This document shows positions 1 through 8,450 of a DNA stretch of 64,000 bases, piece after piece (position 1 is the stretch's first letter; every line of letters starts with the position of its first letter). Made by a program: the position numbers and the translations under genes. A model generated the notes under the pieces. The model saw only the letters and a list, made by a program, of their open reading frames with translations. It did not search any database and was not told the origin of the DNA. Location: positions 1-64,000 of the forward strand of contig NZ_JAHLSY010000003.1 in NCBI RefSeq assembly GCF_019049855.1. Direction: 5' to 3'. The stretch is from Hydrogenophilus thiooxidans. Lineage in GTDB: Bacteria; Pseudomonadota; Gammaproteobacteria; Burkholderiales; Rhodocyclaceae.

Positions 1-145
1 AGAAACGGGGCGAAAGCCAGCCGAAAATGGCGGCAAAAAAGACATTTCTTGCCCACCGAGGTGTGAATGTCGAAGGGATACGGTCACTCTCGCTCATTTC
101 CAGTAAAATGCTTATTTGTTCAGCGTGTCCTTAGTACATTCGCCT

Positions 146-403
146 ATGAATGCCGTCATCGCCATTGTCGCCTTCCTGCTAGCCTTTGCCGCCAGCTTGG
201 CGTTGCCCGTTTGGGCTGCGCTGCTCTTGGGTGCTGCCGTTCCGCTGCTCATTGCCCCGGCGCTGGCAGTGCTCGTGGACACCCCTTGCCACGACTCGTC
301 ATCCAGGGTACGAACGATGCGCGGTGGGACTCGAACCGACACAAGCCCCACTGGCGCGGCCTCACTTCCGGTCCGGGCACATCGCATCACCACCGCGAAG
401 TAG
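146..403 (+). CDS. possible truncated small membrane protein
   Basis: I do not recognise this 85-residue frame. Its first 45 or so residues form two strongly hydrophobic segments with an Ala/Leu-rich composition, as in a small inner-membrane protein. From about residue 46 onward it turns polar and low in complexity, as if real coding sequence ended near position 285 and unrelated DNA follows. A TAAAAT box lies at 104-109, about 37 bases before the ATG, but no clear -35 or ribosome binding site is visible. It lies beside two decayed insertion sequences, so a gene broken by rearrangement is plausible. It could also be a chance open frame. The rest of positions 1-436 holds nothing else I can support. 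Confidence 0.25.
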   Translation: MNAVIAIVAFLLAFAASLALPVWAALLLGAAVPLLIAPALAVLVDTPCHDSSSRVRTMRGGTRTDTSPTGAASLPVRAHRITTAK

Positions 404-436
404 TTAACCACAGCCGTGTGTCAAAGCAGGTGATCG

Positions 437-999
437 CAAGGCAATCGCATGAACGGCTTACTGCAGGCCGAGTAGCTGAGCGCGGTGGAATGTGTTTCAA
501 GACGGTGAGATTGTGAGCAGCATGGCCGGTAGGAGCGCGCATTTGATCATCGGCGAAGGCGACATCCAGACACCAATGCAGGCGGTTCTCCACGGCCCAA
601 TGTGCGCGTACTGCCCGGACCAGGCGGTGGGCATCGGCAGGCAGGCTGGAGAGGTAGAAGCGGCGTTCAAGGCTCGGGCTTGTGTAAGCAGTCTCGTTCG
701 ATTTCGCCGCCGTCGACCGCCACTACCGTGTCTGCACCCAGGGCCGGCAGGATCGCACCAACCCAGCGCCGGAACGCCGCTTCGAATCCCGTCGGATCGA
801 TCAGACCAAACAGCCGTCCGTAGGTGTCGGCGCCAACCAGCACCGCATTGACCGCCACTACCAACAGTTCGACCAGGTCGTGTTTGACCTTGCCTGCTTG
901 CCTCGGATCATTGATCGATACGAATACGTCCGCCAACCGCAGCTTGTTCCCCGTCTCCATGGGCCACCCCAAGACAGCGTCATTCATGCGATTGCCCTG
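437..999 (-). mobile_element. ISAs1-type element reduced to about 563 bp, with terminal inverted repeats
   Basis: GGCAATCGCATGAA at 440-453 is repeated in perfect inversion at 983-996. Extending to 20 bases at each end leaves only two mismatches. Between the repeats lie the start and the end of an ISAs1-family transposase with its middle missing. Intact family members are normally well over 1 kb, so this is an internally deleted, non-autonomous derivative. No convincing target-site duplication flanks it: the 10 bases on either side differ. Whether it can still be mobilised by an intact relative elsewhere in the genome cannot be seen here. Confidence 0.7.
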
Positions 1000-1002
1000 C
1001 AC
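489..1002 (-). pseudogene. ISAs1-family transposase remnant
   Basis: Read leftward from 1002 or from the internal ATG at 987, the product begins with the family's N-terminal domain (IPDPRQAGKVKH-like, then LLVVAVNAVLVGADT). It then jumps straight to YGRLFGLIDPTGFEAAFRRW, skipping the residues that normally lie between these blocks. The frame stops at 667. A different frame from about 668 down to 489 encodes the family's C-terminal block (ERRFYLSSLPADAHRLVRAV, then ENRLHWCLDVAF and NLTVLKHI). At least two deletions, a frame change and loss of most of the catalytic core make it non-functional. Confidence 0.8.
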
Positions 1003-1063
1003 AGGAGACCCCGGCCCCCTATCTTCGCGCTACAATTGGCTAACGTGCGAAACGGAGCGAGCG

Positions 1064-1600
1064 ATGACACAAACCCGCGTCGATGACATGCTCATCGAAA
1101 TGATCACCCCGAAAGTGCGAGAGATCGAAGAGAAGTTCTCCCGCGGGGAGGGCTTGACCCAGGAGGACATCAATACGCTGCTTCTCAAAAGCCAGTACAA
1201 CCACATCAACCACCTCGATCAAAAACTCGATGAGGTAACCGCAAGCGTCGTCGCGCTCGAGGGGAAGTTTCAGGCGCTGGAAGGGAAGTTTCAGGCGCTG
1301 GAAGGGAAGTTCCAGACCTTCAAGGCCGAGATGATCGCTGAGTTTGAAAGACGCATGGGGGCGTTAGAGTCCAAAATGGAAGCCCGTATGGGTGCGTTAG
1401 AATCCAAAATGGAAGCCCGTATGGGTGCGTTAGAGTCCAAAATGGAAGCCCGTATGGGTAGCCTCGAGACCAAATTCGAGCAGGCGCAAGTCAAGATGCA
1501 AGAAACCATCATCACCACCATGAAGTGGTACATCGGTGGCGCAGGGGTTATCCTCGTGGTGCTCAAGGCGCTCGATATTTTCGTCTCCAGCTCTCAATAG
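1064..1600 (+). CDS. coiled-coil protein with C-terminal membrane anchor (DUF1640-like)
   Basis: This 178-residue protein opens with a polar helix region. A long heptad-rich coiled coil follows (about residues 45-145), and one hydrophobic segment near residues 152-172 should anchor it in the membrane. The coil contains three copies of LEGKFQA and then three copies of an 11-residue MGALESKMEAR unit, both encoded by direct DNA repeats. The layout resembles the DUF1640/CCDC90-like group of short coiled-coil membrane proteins, whose bacterial role is not established. I chose the ATG at 1064 because it follows GGAGCGAGCG. Longer in-frame starts upstream would run through the inverted repeat of the neighbouring IS remnant. 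It is flanked by two broken insertion sequences, yet the frame is intact. Confidence 0.7.
   Translation: MTQTRVDDMLIEMITPKVREIEEKFSRGEGLTQEDINTLLLKSQYNHINHLDQKLDEVTASVVALEGKFQALEGKFQALEGKFQTFKAEMIAEFERRMGALESKMEARMGALESKMEARMGALESKMEARMGSLETKFEQAQVKMQETIITTMKWYIGGAGVILVVLKALDIFVSSSQ
1256..1318 (+). repeat. three tandem 21-bp units inside the coiled-coil gene
   Basis: Three consecutive 21-bp units (1256-1276, 1277-1297, 1298-1318) each encode LEGKFQ plus Ala or Thr. Units 1 and 2 differ at only a few bases. Because 21 bp is seven codons, gain or loss of a unit keeps the frame and changes the coil by exactly one heptad. Confidence 0.9.
1355..1486 (+). repeat. three tandem 33-bp units plus a decayed fourth
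   Basis: Units at 1355-1387, 1388-1420 and 1421-1453 are nearly identical 33-mers encoding MGALESKMEAR. A diverged copy follows from 1454 (MGSLETKFEQ). The near identity of units 2 and 3 points to recent duplication. Eleven residues is three helical turns, a hendecad, so unit number changes coil length without breaking it. Confidence 0.9.
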
Positions 1601-1671
1601 CCATTGACCGCATCGTTAGCGGCAATGGCCTCTTTTCTGGCGCTGCGCCCAACCCCCAAGGTCCCATATCA

Positions 1672-2436
1672 TTGCCGCGTATTCATGCCAACCCCCGAAC
1701 GACACCCCGGATTCGCCTCAAAAATCCAACAAGCACCGGTTTGGGTCAGTCACCGCGAGCTTGCCCGGACGTTCCTCAACCCCAATCTGAGCCGCTCGCG
1801 ACGCTACCTGCGTCGCCACGGGGTCTCGAACCTCAGGGCACTGCAGAAGGAACGTGAAAGCATCGAAGGTAGTCCCGAAAGCACCACGCGGCAGTTCAAA
1901 GCGTACGAACCCGGATTTCTCCACATCGACGTCAAATACCTGCCGCAGATGCCCGATGAGGAGAAACGGCGCTACCTCTTTGTCGCGATCGATCGGGCAA
2001 CGCGCTTTCTTGCAAACGTCCTTGCCAACGCTCCTTTCGTGGTGCGTACGGTGCTGACCGATGACGGCAAGGAGTTCTCCGACCGCTTCTCCTCCGCAGG
2101 CGAACGCCAAATCACGGGGCGCCATCCGTTCGATCGGCTCCGTGGTGAAAAGCGCATCGCGCATCGGCTCATCCAACCCCGCCATCCGCAAACCAACGGG
2201 ATGGTGGAACGCTTCAACGGTCGCATTGCCGAGATTCTGCGCGCTTGAAGCGCTTTGTTTTTCCGCAGCCGACCTGCAAGAGACGCGCTCGCGATACCTT
2301 TCGCGCGTACCATCACCCCATTCCTCAACGCGCTTTGGGTCACATGACTCCCATTGAGAACCTCAGATGGTGGCAAACCGAGCGACCAGACCGCTTTGTT
2401 TCAAGGGTAGATGATGTCAAGAGTCTTGACAATTAG
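1672..2436 (+). pseudogene. IS481-type transposase remnant, deleted and frameshifted
   Basis: The N-terminal block LPRIHAN begins at 1672 in one frame. A second frame carries the helix-turn-helix start (KIQQAPVWVSHRELAR), FLNPNLSRS, RRHGVSNLRALQKE and the first catalytic Asp block (YEPGFLHIDVKYLPQMPDE). It continues with LTDDGKEF for the second Asp and NGMVERFNGRIAEIL for the Glu, then stops at 2248. A third frame supplies the C-terminus (RALGHMTPIENLRWWQTERP). Segments between LAR and TFLNP, and after AIDRATRF, are missing compared with the usual family arrangement. All three DDE blocks are present but cannot be translated as one protein. Confidence 0.8.
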
Positions 2437-2604
2437 CCCCAGGATGAACAGGAATGCAAACCAGCTGACGACGGTATCAAGCGATTCCAAGCCCTTCTCA
2501 CCGCGAAGGTACGCAATCAAAAGCGGCGGAACAAACAGAAAGGACGCGAAGGCCCATTGCATCCAGGTATGTTCGTTGATCGAAGCGAGGATCGATTTCA
2601 GCAT
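2401..2604 (-). CDS. small two-helix membrane protein of unknown function
   Basis: This 67-residue frame starts MLKSILASINEHTW, with hydrophobic segments at about residues 17-30 and 45-62 and a charged loop (LRGEKGLESLD) between them. I do not recognise the family. The ATG at 2604 was preferred over the longer frame to 2721 because the extra residues look non-coding and would overlap the start of the MFS gene. The last codons overlap the 3' end of the IS481-type remnant, so the C-terminus may have been altered by the insertion. It is transcribed away from the MFS gene. Confidence 0.5.
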   Translation of the reverse strand: MLKSILASINEHTWMQWAFASFLFVPPLLIAYLRGEKGLESLDTVVSWFAFLFILGLIVKTLDIIYP

Positions 2605-2695
2605 CTCAGCACTCACTAACCGCTCGTGAAGGCTCCACTTGCTCGACGATTCCATCATACAATGCCAATCATCTACTTGCCAACCGGATGACCTG

Positions 2696-3997
2696 ATGGC
2701 CTCAACCAATCTCACACACACTACATCATCTCAACCCTCCGCCGCAGCGCGGCGCTTGGCGCTGGTTGCCGTTGTGGCCGCTTACGTCCTCTCGTTCTTT
2801 CACCGTTTTGCGCCGGCTGGAATTGCCCAAGAGCTTGCCGCAGCGTTTCAGACCTCTGCGGCGTCGCTAGGCGTGCTTGCTGCAACCTATTTTTATGTGT
2901 ACACCCTGATGCAGCTTCCCACGGGGATTTTGGCCGATACCCTTGGGCCGAAACGGGTGATCGTTGCGGGCGGGTTCGTCGCAGCGGCGGGAAGCCTGCT
3001 CTTTGCGTTGGCACCAACGCTCTCCTGGGCGATTGCCGGTCGAACCCTCACCGGTTTGGGGGTTTCGGTCACCTTCATCGCAATGCTCAAACTCTTTGCG
3101 CTCTGGTGCGACGAACGGCGATTCGCGTCGCTCGTCGGTCTTGCGCTCTTTTTGGGCAACCTGGGTTCGATGCTCGCGGGCACGCCCCTCACCGCAGTGG
3201 CGCAGCTCACCGGGTGGCGCGGCGTCTTTCTCTTTACCGCGCTACTTTCCTTCGTGGTGGCGCTGCTTTGTTGGCGGCTCATCGAAAACGAACCCAGCGA
3301 ACACCGCCGCCCGATCGAACGCAGCACCGTGATGAACGGTTTGATGGCCATCGTGCGCAACCGGCGCACTTGGCCTGCCGTGGTTGCCAATTTCGGCATC
3401 GCGGGCAGCTTTTTTGCGTTCGCTGGCCTTTGGGCAACGCCCTACCTGATGAGCGTTCATGGCGCCGACAAAATTCTGGCGTCACACCACCTTTCTGCCT
3501 ATTTCCTGGCGTTTGCCATCGGATGCCTGGCGTTGGGTGCGCTTTCGGATCGCCTGGCGCGCCGCAAAACCGTTTTGGTAGCCGCCAGCACCGTCTATGT
3601 GGCCTGTTGGGGAGCGTTCCTCACCCTTTCCGCACAACCCGTAATCGTTACCTTCCCGCTCTTCTTGGTGATGGGTTTTGCCAATGCGGCGTTCGTCCTC
3701 ACTTGGGCGTGCGCAAAAGAGGTCAACCCGCCGCACCTTTCCGGGATGAGCACCGCGCTCACCAATATGGGCGGCTTTTTGAGCGGCGCTTTACTGCAGC
3801 CGATTGTTGGGGCGATCTTGGACGCGCTGGGGGGCGCGACGGTGGTCGATGGGGTCCGCCTCTACCCGCCCGACGCGATGACGGCCGCGATCAGTGTCTT
3901 GGCTGGGGCCGCGGTGATCGGGTGGCTGGCGGGTTTCATGGTCACGGAAACGCGCGCGCGCAACGTCACGCTAAACGGCGCCGAAACCAAGCGGTAA
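2696..3997 (+). CDS. major facilitator superfamily transporter
   Basis: This 433-residue protein has about twelve hydrophobic segments. The loop after helix 2 carries the MFS signature (GILADTLGPKRV), and a matching RLARRKT-type motif sits in the second half. It should be an inner-membrane secondary transporter. The substrate cannot be read from the sequence; the overall look is of the NarK/organic-anion type MFS, but that is a loose impression. The ATG at 2696 places the first helix about 20 residues in. A TACAAT box at 2658-2663 could serve as a -10 element. Its 3' end overlaps the convergent hydrolase gene by 32 bases. Confidence 0.85.
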   Translation: MASTNLTHTTSSQPSAAARRLALVAVVAAYVLSFFHRFAPAGIAQELAAAFQTSAASLGVLAATYFYVYTLMQLPTGILADTLGPKRVIVAGGFVAAAGSLLFALAPTLSWAIAGRTLTGLGVSVTFIAMLKLFALWCDERRFASLVGLALFLGNLGSMLAGTPLTAVAQLTGWRGVFLFTALLSFVVALLCWRLIENEPSEHRRPIERSTVMNGLMAIVRNRRTWPAVVANFGIAGSFFAFAGLWATPYLMSVHGADKILASHHLSAYFLAFAIGCLALGALSDRLARRKTVLVAASTVYVACWGAFLTLSAQPVIVTFPLFLVMGFANAAFVLTWACAKEVNPPHLSGMSTALTNMGGFLSGALLQPIVGAILDALGGATVVDGVRLYPPDAMTAAISVLAGAAVIGWLAGFMVTETRARNVTLNGAETKR

Positions 3998-4763
3998 TCG
4001 CGGTCATCACCTCGTCGGGCCGTTCGCGATGCGGAAGATGGCCGCAGTCGCGTAGGATCACTTGTTCTGCCGGCCCTACGACGCCTGCGGCAATCGCGTT
4101 GGGAAACGCTTCAGAGCCGTATTCGTCGCGATCCCCGTGAATCGCCAATACCGGTGCGGTGACTTTGGGCAGCACCGAAACAAGCGACCAATCCCGGAAA
4201 GCCGAATCGAGCCACGTTTCGGTCCACGCATCGAGTACCCATTGCGCTTTTGCTCCGTGCCAGCGGGTAAGCCGCGCACGTTGTTCGGGGTGCGCAAACA
4301 GCGCTTTCGCGGCACGAATGCCCTCGAGCGTGCGCTGCTCGACGAACGCCTGCGCCGCGATCGTCACCACGCCCGCGACGCGCTCTGGGTGGATTGCCGC
4401 GGCAGTGAGCGCCATCGCGCCCCCGACGCTGTGACCGAGCAACACACAACGGTCGATTTCGAGCGCGTCCAGTATCGGGACGATGCCCTCATCTGCTTCG
4501 TCGGCAATGAACGACAGCGTCTGCGGACCAGTTTTCGCGCTGGAGCGTCCGTAACCAAGGCGATCATAGGCATGGACCGGCACCCCAAGGGTTTGCGACA
4601 GGCGCACGGGAAAATCGCGCCACAGCCCTACACACCCCAACGAATCGTGGAGCAGCAAAAAAGGGACGTTCGCGCTACCAGAAGGCGCAACCGGATCCGG
4701 CTGCCAACTGGCTACGAAAAGCTTCCCCTTGGGGTGTTCGACAAAGCGTTCAAACTGGTTCAT
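3966..4763 (-). CDS. alpha/beta-fold hydrolase
   Basis: This 265-residue cytoplasmic protein has the catalytic triad layout of the alpha/beta hydrolase fold: nucleophile elbow GHSVGG, acid residue in IHGDRDEYG and His in DCGHLPHRERP. The oxyanion loop follows LLLHDSLG, where HDS replaces the usual HG. It probably cleaves an ester or similar small substrate, which cannot be named. The start at MNQFERF was chosen over a 20-residue longer frame because the extra residues lie in the intergenic space shared with prlC. It is divergent from prlC and convergent with the MFS gene. Confidence 0.8.
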   Translation of the reverse strand: MNQFERFVEHPKGKLFVASWQPDPVAPSGSANVPFLLLHDSLGCVGLWRDFPVRLSQTLGVPVHAYDRLGYGRSSAKTGPQTLSFIADEADEGIVPILDALEIDRCVLLGHSVGGAMALTAAAIHPERVAGVVTIAAQAFVEQRTLEGIRAAKALFAHPEQRARLTRWHGAKAQWVLDAWTETWLDSAFRDWSLVSVLPKVTAPVLAIHGDRDEYGSEAFPNAIAAGVVGPAEQVILRDCGHLPHRERPDEVMTAITAWFRRRLA

Positions 4764-4860
4764 CTTGCGTCCTACACGCACGTGTGCACCGGGCACGGCG
4801 AATCGCGGTTGCCGCCGGTACAATTGCGGCTATCGATTCCACTCGGTACGCGATTTTCCC

Positions 4861-6999
4861 ATGACAACGATGACAGAGAAAACCCCAACTTCCGACGACC
4901 TCACCCCTTTGCTGACCCATTGGCAATTCCCTCCGTTCGATGCGCTGACACCGGAGCGGGCAACTGCGGCGATCCGTTCTGCGCTGGCTACGGCGCAAGC
5001 CGCGGTCACTCAGGCGAAACGGGCGGTGCAGACCACAAACGCCGCGTTGACGTGGGCCGAATGGTACGCCCCTCTCGACGAAGCGCTGGAACGCTTAGGC
5101 GCGCTTTGGGGCGTGGTCGCGCATTTGCATAGTGTGCTGGACACTCCCGAGTGGCGTGCCGTCTATAACGAATTGCTGCCGGAGATGACCCGCTTTTGGA
5201 GCGAATTGGGGCAAGACCCCGATCTCTACGGGGGCATGAAGCGCTTGCTCGCGCAGGCACCGGACCTCAACGCATGGCGGCGCCGCGCTCTGGAATTGGA
5301 AGTGCGCGACCGGCTGCTTTCGGGCGCCGAACTTCCCGAGACGGCCCGTCCGCGCTTCCTTGCCATCCAGGAGCGGCTCTCTGCACTGGCAGCGAAATTT
5401 TCCGAAAACCTTCTCGATGCGACGAACGCTTATAGCGAACTCGTCACCGACGAAGCGCAATTGGCCGGGCTACCGGAAACGGTCCGTGCGATGGCGCGTG
5501 CCGCAGCAGAACGCGACGGCGCTTCGGGGTGGAAGTTCACGCTGCAGATGCCTTTTTATCTGCCGGTGATGCAGTATGCCGAAGATCGCGCCTGGCGCGC
5601 TCGCTTTTACCGAGCCTACGCGACCCGCGCCTCCGAATTCGGTCCGCCCGAACAGGACAACGGCCCGATTCTCACGGAAATCTTGGCACTGCGGCAGGAA
5701 GAGGCGCAGCTTTTGGGCTTTCCCCACTACGCCGCCTATTCGCTTGCGCCGAAAATGGCACCGTCACCGGAGGCGGTGCGCGACTTCCTGGCCGATCTAG
5801 CCCGCGCGGCGCGTCCCTACGCGGAACGGGACAAAGCGGAGTTGGAGCGCTTTGCGCGCGACACCCTGGGGGTGAGCCCACTGGAAGCATGGGACATCGC
5901 GTTCGCCAGCGAAAAGCTGCGCCAAGCGAAATACGCCTTTTCCGACGACGAACTGCGGCAATACTTTCCGCTTCCCAAAGTGCTCGACGGGCTCTTCGCG
6001 CTCATCACGCGCCTCTACGGCGTCACGTTCGAAGAGGTGGTGCTGCCCACGTGGCACGCTGACGTACGCACCTACCGGCTCGACAAAGCGGGAGAAACGG
6101 TCGGTTACCTCTACCTCGACCTCTTCGCGCGGGAGACGAAAAAAGGCGGCGCATGGATGAACGACGCGAAAAGCCGCCATCGTCACCTCGATGGTCGCGT
6201 GGATCATCCGGTGGTCTATTTGGTGTGCAATTTCGCGCCACCTGTGGGCGACAAGCCCACTACCCTCACCCACGACGAAGTCCTCACCCTCTTTCATGAG
6301 ATGGGGCACGGGCTGCACCACCTACTTACCCAAGTGGAAGAGCGCGAGATCGCCGGGCTCAACCACGTGGAATGGGACGCAGTGGAACTACCCAGTCAGT
6401 TTTTCGAATTTTTCGCGTGGGAGTGGGAAGTACTGCAGACCCTCACCGCGCATGTCGAAACGGGCGAGACACTGCCGCGCGCGCTCTTCGACAAGATGAC
6501 CGCCGCGCGCTTCTTCCAGGCGGGAATGCAAACGGTCCGCCAGATCGAATTCGCGCTCTTCGACTTTCGCATCCACAGCGAATTGGGCGTTGCGGCAACC
6601 CCAGAAGGACGGCATGACGTCGCGCTAGACGACGTGATGCGGATCCTCGACGAAGTCCGCGCCGAAGTGGCGGTGTTTACTCCGCCCCAATGGCACCGCT
6701 TTCCCCACAGCTTCAGCCACATCTTCGCCGGTGGTTACGCGGCAGGGTACTACTCGTACAAATGGGCCGAAGTGCTCGCCGCCGATGCGTATCAGGCGTT
6801 TCTGGAAGCGGGGAAACAGCACGGAAGCGTCGTCGATCCCACGGTGGGCGAACGATTCTGGCGAGAGATCCTTGCGGTGGGGGCAAGCCGACCCGCGCTC
6901 GAATCGTTCGTTGCATTCCGCGGGCGTGAACCGAAGATCGATGCGCTGTTGGCGCTTACACTCGGCTCCCAACCAGACACCGAACCGACGGGAGCCTGA
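4861..6999 (+). CDS. prlC: oligopeptidase A (M3 metallopeptidase)
   Basis: This 712-residue soluble zinc peptidase degrades short peptides in the cytoplasm, including cleaved signal peptides in E. coli. The zinc site is HEMGHGLHH, with the third ligand Glu downstream in the NHVEWDAVELPSQ segment. The C-terminal YSYKWAEVLAADAYQAF block is typical of M3A enzymes. Length is slightly above the usual 680. The ATG at 4861 was chosen because the open frame upstream overlaps the divergent hydrolase; a second Met lies three codons later. TACAAT at 4819-4824 is a possible -10 element. A small esterase gene follows only three bases after the stop, suggesting one transcript through xth. Confidence 0.93.
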   Translation: MTTMTEKTPTSDDLTPLLTHWQFPPFDALTPERATAAIRSALATAQAAVTQAKRAVQTTNAALTWAEWYAPLDEALERLGALWGVVAHLHSVLDTPEWRAVYNELLPEMTRFWSELGQDPDLYGGMKRLLAQAPDLNAWRRRALELEVRDRLLSGAELPETARPRFLAIQERLSALAAKFSENLLDATNAYSELVTDEAQLAGLPETVRAMARAAAERDGASGWKFTLQMPFYLPVMQYAEDRAWRARFYRAYATRASEFGPPEQDNGPILTEILALRQEEAQLLGFPHYAAYSLAPKMAPSPEAVRDFLADLARAARPYAERDKAELERFARDTLGVSPLEAWDIAFASEKLRQAKYAFSDDELRQYFPLPKVLDGLFALITRLYGVTFEEVVLPTWHADVRTYRLDKAGETVGYLYLDLFARETKKGGAWMNDAKSRHRHLDGRVDHPVVYLVCNFAPPVGDKPTTLTHDEVLTLFHEMGHGLHHLLTQVEEREIAGLNHVEWDAVELPSQFFEFFAWEWEVLQTLTAHVETGETLPRALFDKMTAARFFQAGMQTVRQIEFALFDFRIHSELGVAATPEGRHDVALDDVMRILDEVRAEVAVFTPPQWHRFPHSFSHIFAGGYAAGYYSYKWAEVLAADAYQAFLEAGKQHGSVVDPTVGERFWREILAVGASRPALESFVAFRGREPKIDALLALTLGSQPDTEPTGA

Positions 7000-7002
7000 G
7001 GG

Positions 7003-7614
7003 ATGGCGCTGACGCACCTGCTCTATCTCCACGGTTTTCGCTCGTCGCCGCAATCGTTCAAAGCCCAGCTGCTCAAGGCCTATTTGGCGGAGCACCATCC
7101 CGAGATCGTTTGGCACTGCCCAGCGCTGCCACCGGCCCCTTTTGCCGCCGCAGCGCTGATCGACCGCTGGTACGCCGCGCTTCCTGCGGACGCGCGACTC
7201 GGGATCGTCGGTTCGTCCCTGGGCGGTTTTTACGCCACTTGGCTCGCTGCCAAAGCCGTGACTGCGCGGGTGGTTTTGCTGAACCCTGCCATCTACCCCG
7301 CACGCGATCTACGGGCGCAGATCGGTGAGCAGACCTGCTGGCATGATCCCACGCAGCGTTTCACCTTCACCGCGGCACACGTCGCACAACTGGAAGCGCT
7401 CGCCGTGGGGCTACTTCCCAATCCCGAGCGCGTTTTGCTCGTCGCCGCAAAAGGTGATGAGCTTCTCGACTGGCGTGAGATGGTTGCCCGCTACCCAGGG
7501 GCGCACCACTGGATGCTGGAAGGGGGTGACCATGCGCTTTCGAATTTTTCTGAGCTACTTCCGCAGGTAGTCGCCTTTCTGGTTGCCCACGCAGTGCCAG
7601 GAGCCGCACTATGA
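7003..7614 (+). CDS. YqiA/YcfP-type alpha/beta esterase
   Basis: This 203-residue protein starts with LLYLHGFRSSPQSFKAQ, the hallmark N-terminus of the YqiA/UPF0227 group. The nucleophile sits in GSSLGGFYA, an Asp in AKGDELLDWR and the His in EGGDHALSNF. E. coli YqiA has esterase activity on acyl-CoA-like substrates; the physiological substrate is not settled. The gene is squeezed between prlC (3-base gap) and the exonuclease gene (ATGA overlap), so the three are very likely cotranscribed. Confidence 0.85.
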   Translation: MALTHLLYLHGFRSSPQSFKAQLLKAYLAEHHPEIVWHCPALPPAPFAAAALIDRWYAALPADARLGIVGSSLGGFYATWLAAKAVTARVVLLNPAIYPARDLRAQIGEQTCWHDPTQRFTFTAAHVAQLEALAVGLLPNPERVLLVAAKGDELLDWREMVARYPGAHHWMLEGGDHALSNFSELLPQVVAFLVAHAVPGAAL

Positions 7615-8450
7615 GCTGTGATGCGAATCGGTTCGTGACCTGGAACGTCAATTCGCTCAAGGTGCGCTTGCCCCACGTGCTGCGCTATCTGGACGAAAAG
7701 CGCCCAACGCTCGTCGCGTTGCAGGAGCTGAAATGCGTCACCGAACAGGTGCCCACGGAACCGTTCGCGGAACGGGGATACCAAATTCTGGCATTTGGAC
7801 AACCCACCTACAACGGCGTCGCCCTCATCGCACCCAACGAATGGCAGGCGCAGGAAGTCCATCGCGGCATCCCTGGCTTTGCCGACGACGCCGCGCGACT
7901 CTTAGCGGTTGAGTGGCGCATTCCCGCTCAAACGCGCCCCCTCTGGACCGTTTCCGCCTATTTCCCGAACGGTCAAGCAGTGGGCAGCGAAAAATTCGCG
8001 TACAAACTCCGATGGATCGAAGCGCTCACTGCGTGGCTCGCCGCGCTCGACCCCCAGCGTCAAGCGATCTTTGTGATGGGAGACGCCAATATCGCACCCG
8101 AAGCGCGCGACGCCCACCCGAGCTGGCCCGAAGAGTCGATCCACGTCTCCAGTGCCGAACGTGCCGCGTGGGCAGAACTCGTCGCGCAGGGTTTCACCGA
8201 CGCCGTACGCATCTGCCACCCAGAGGAGGTCCTCTACTCGTGGTGGGATTATCGCCAAGGGGCGTTTCGGCGCAACATCGGGTTGCGGATCGATCACATC
8301 TTGGTGAGCGCGCCGCTTGCCCGATGCGTGATCGCCGCAGGCGTCGACCGGGAACCGCGGACGTGGCAGCGCCCCTCGGACCATGCACCGGTGTGGGTGG
8401 AATGGCTTCCCCCCACAAATATGGCAACTCAATCGTCGAACTCGGTGTAA
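7611..8450 (+). CDS. xth: exodeoxyribonuclease III family AP endonuclease
   Basis: This 279-residue metal-dependent nuclease works in base excision repair, cutting at abasic sites and trimming 3' ends. The endonuclease/exonuclease/phosphatase fold is marked by TWNVNSLKVRL, LQELKC (Mg-binding Glu), GDANIAPEARDAHP, RIDHILVS and the C-terminal PSDHAPVW with the catalytic Asp-His. The first codon overlaps the esterase stop. Its 3' end overlaps the oppositely transcribed OYE gene by 22 bases, leaving no room for a conventional terminator. Confidence 0.92.
   Translation: MSCDANRFVTWNVNSLKVRLPHVLRYLDEKRPTLVALQELKCVTEQVPTEPFAERGYQILAFGQPTYNGVALIAPNEWQAQEVHRGIPGFADDAARLLAVEWRIPAQTRPLWTVSAYFPNGQAVGSEKFAYKLRWIEALTAWLAALDPQRQAIFVMGDANIAPEARDAHPSWPEESIHVSSAERAAWAELVAQGFTDAVRICHPEEVLYSWWDYRQGAFRRNIGLRIDHILVSAPLARCVIAAGVDREPRTWQRPSDHAPVWVEWLPPTNMATQSSNSV

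Noticed and set aside
316-388. tRNA-like segment on the minus strand with a TTCGAGT loop and a GATGCG...CGCATC pair 73 bases apart
   Set aside because: The T-stem has a mismatch, the D- and anticodon stems do not form and CCA is absent; at most a decayed tRNA 3' fragment, so not annotated.
4062-5132. Long open frame of 356 codons on the plus strand
   Set aside because: It is Arg-rich shadow coding opposite the hydrolase gene and into prlC, with no recognisable protein; high GC produces many such frames.
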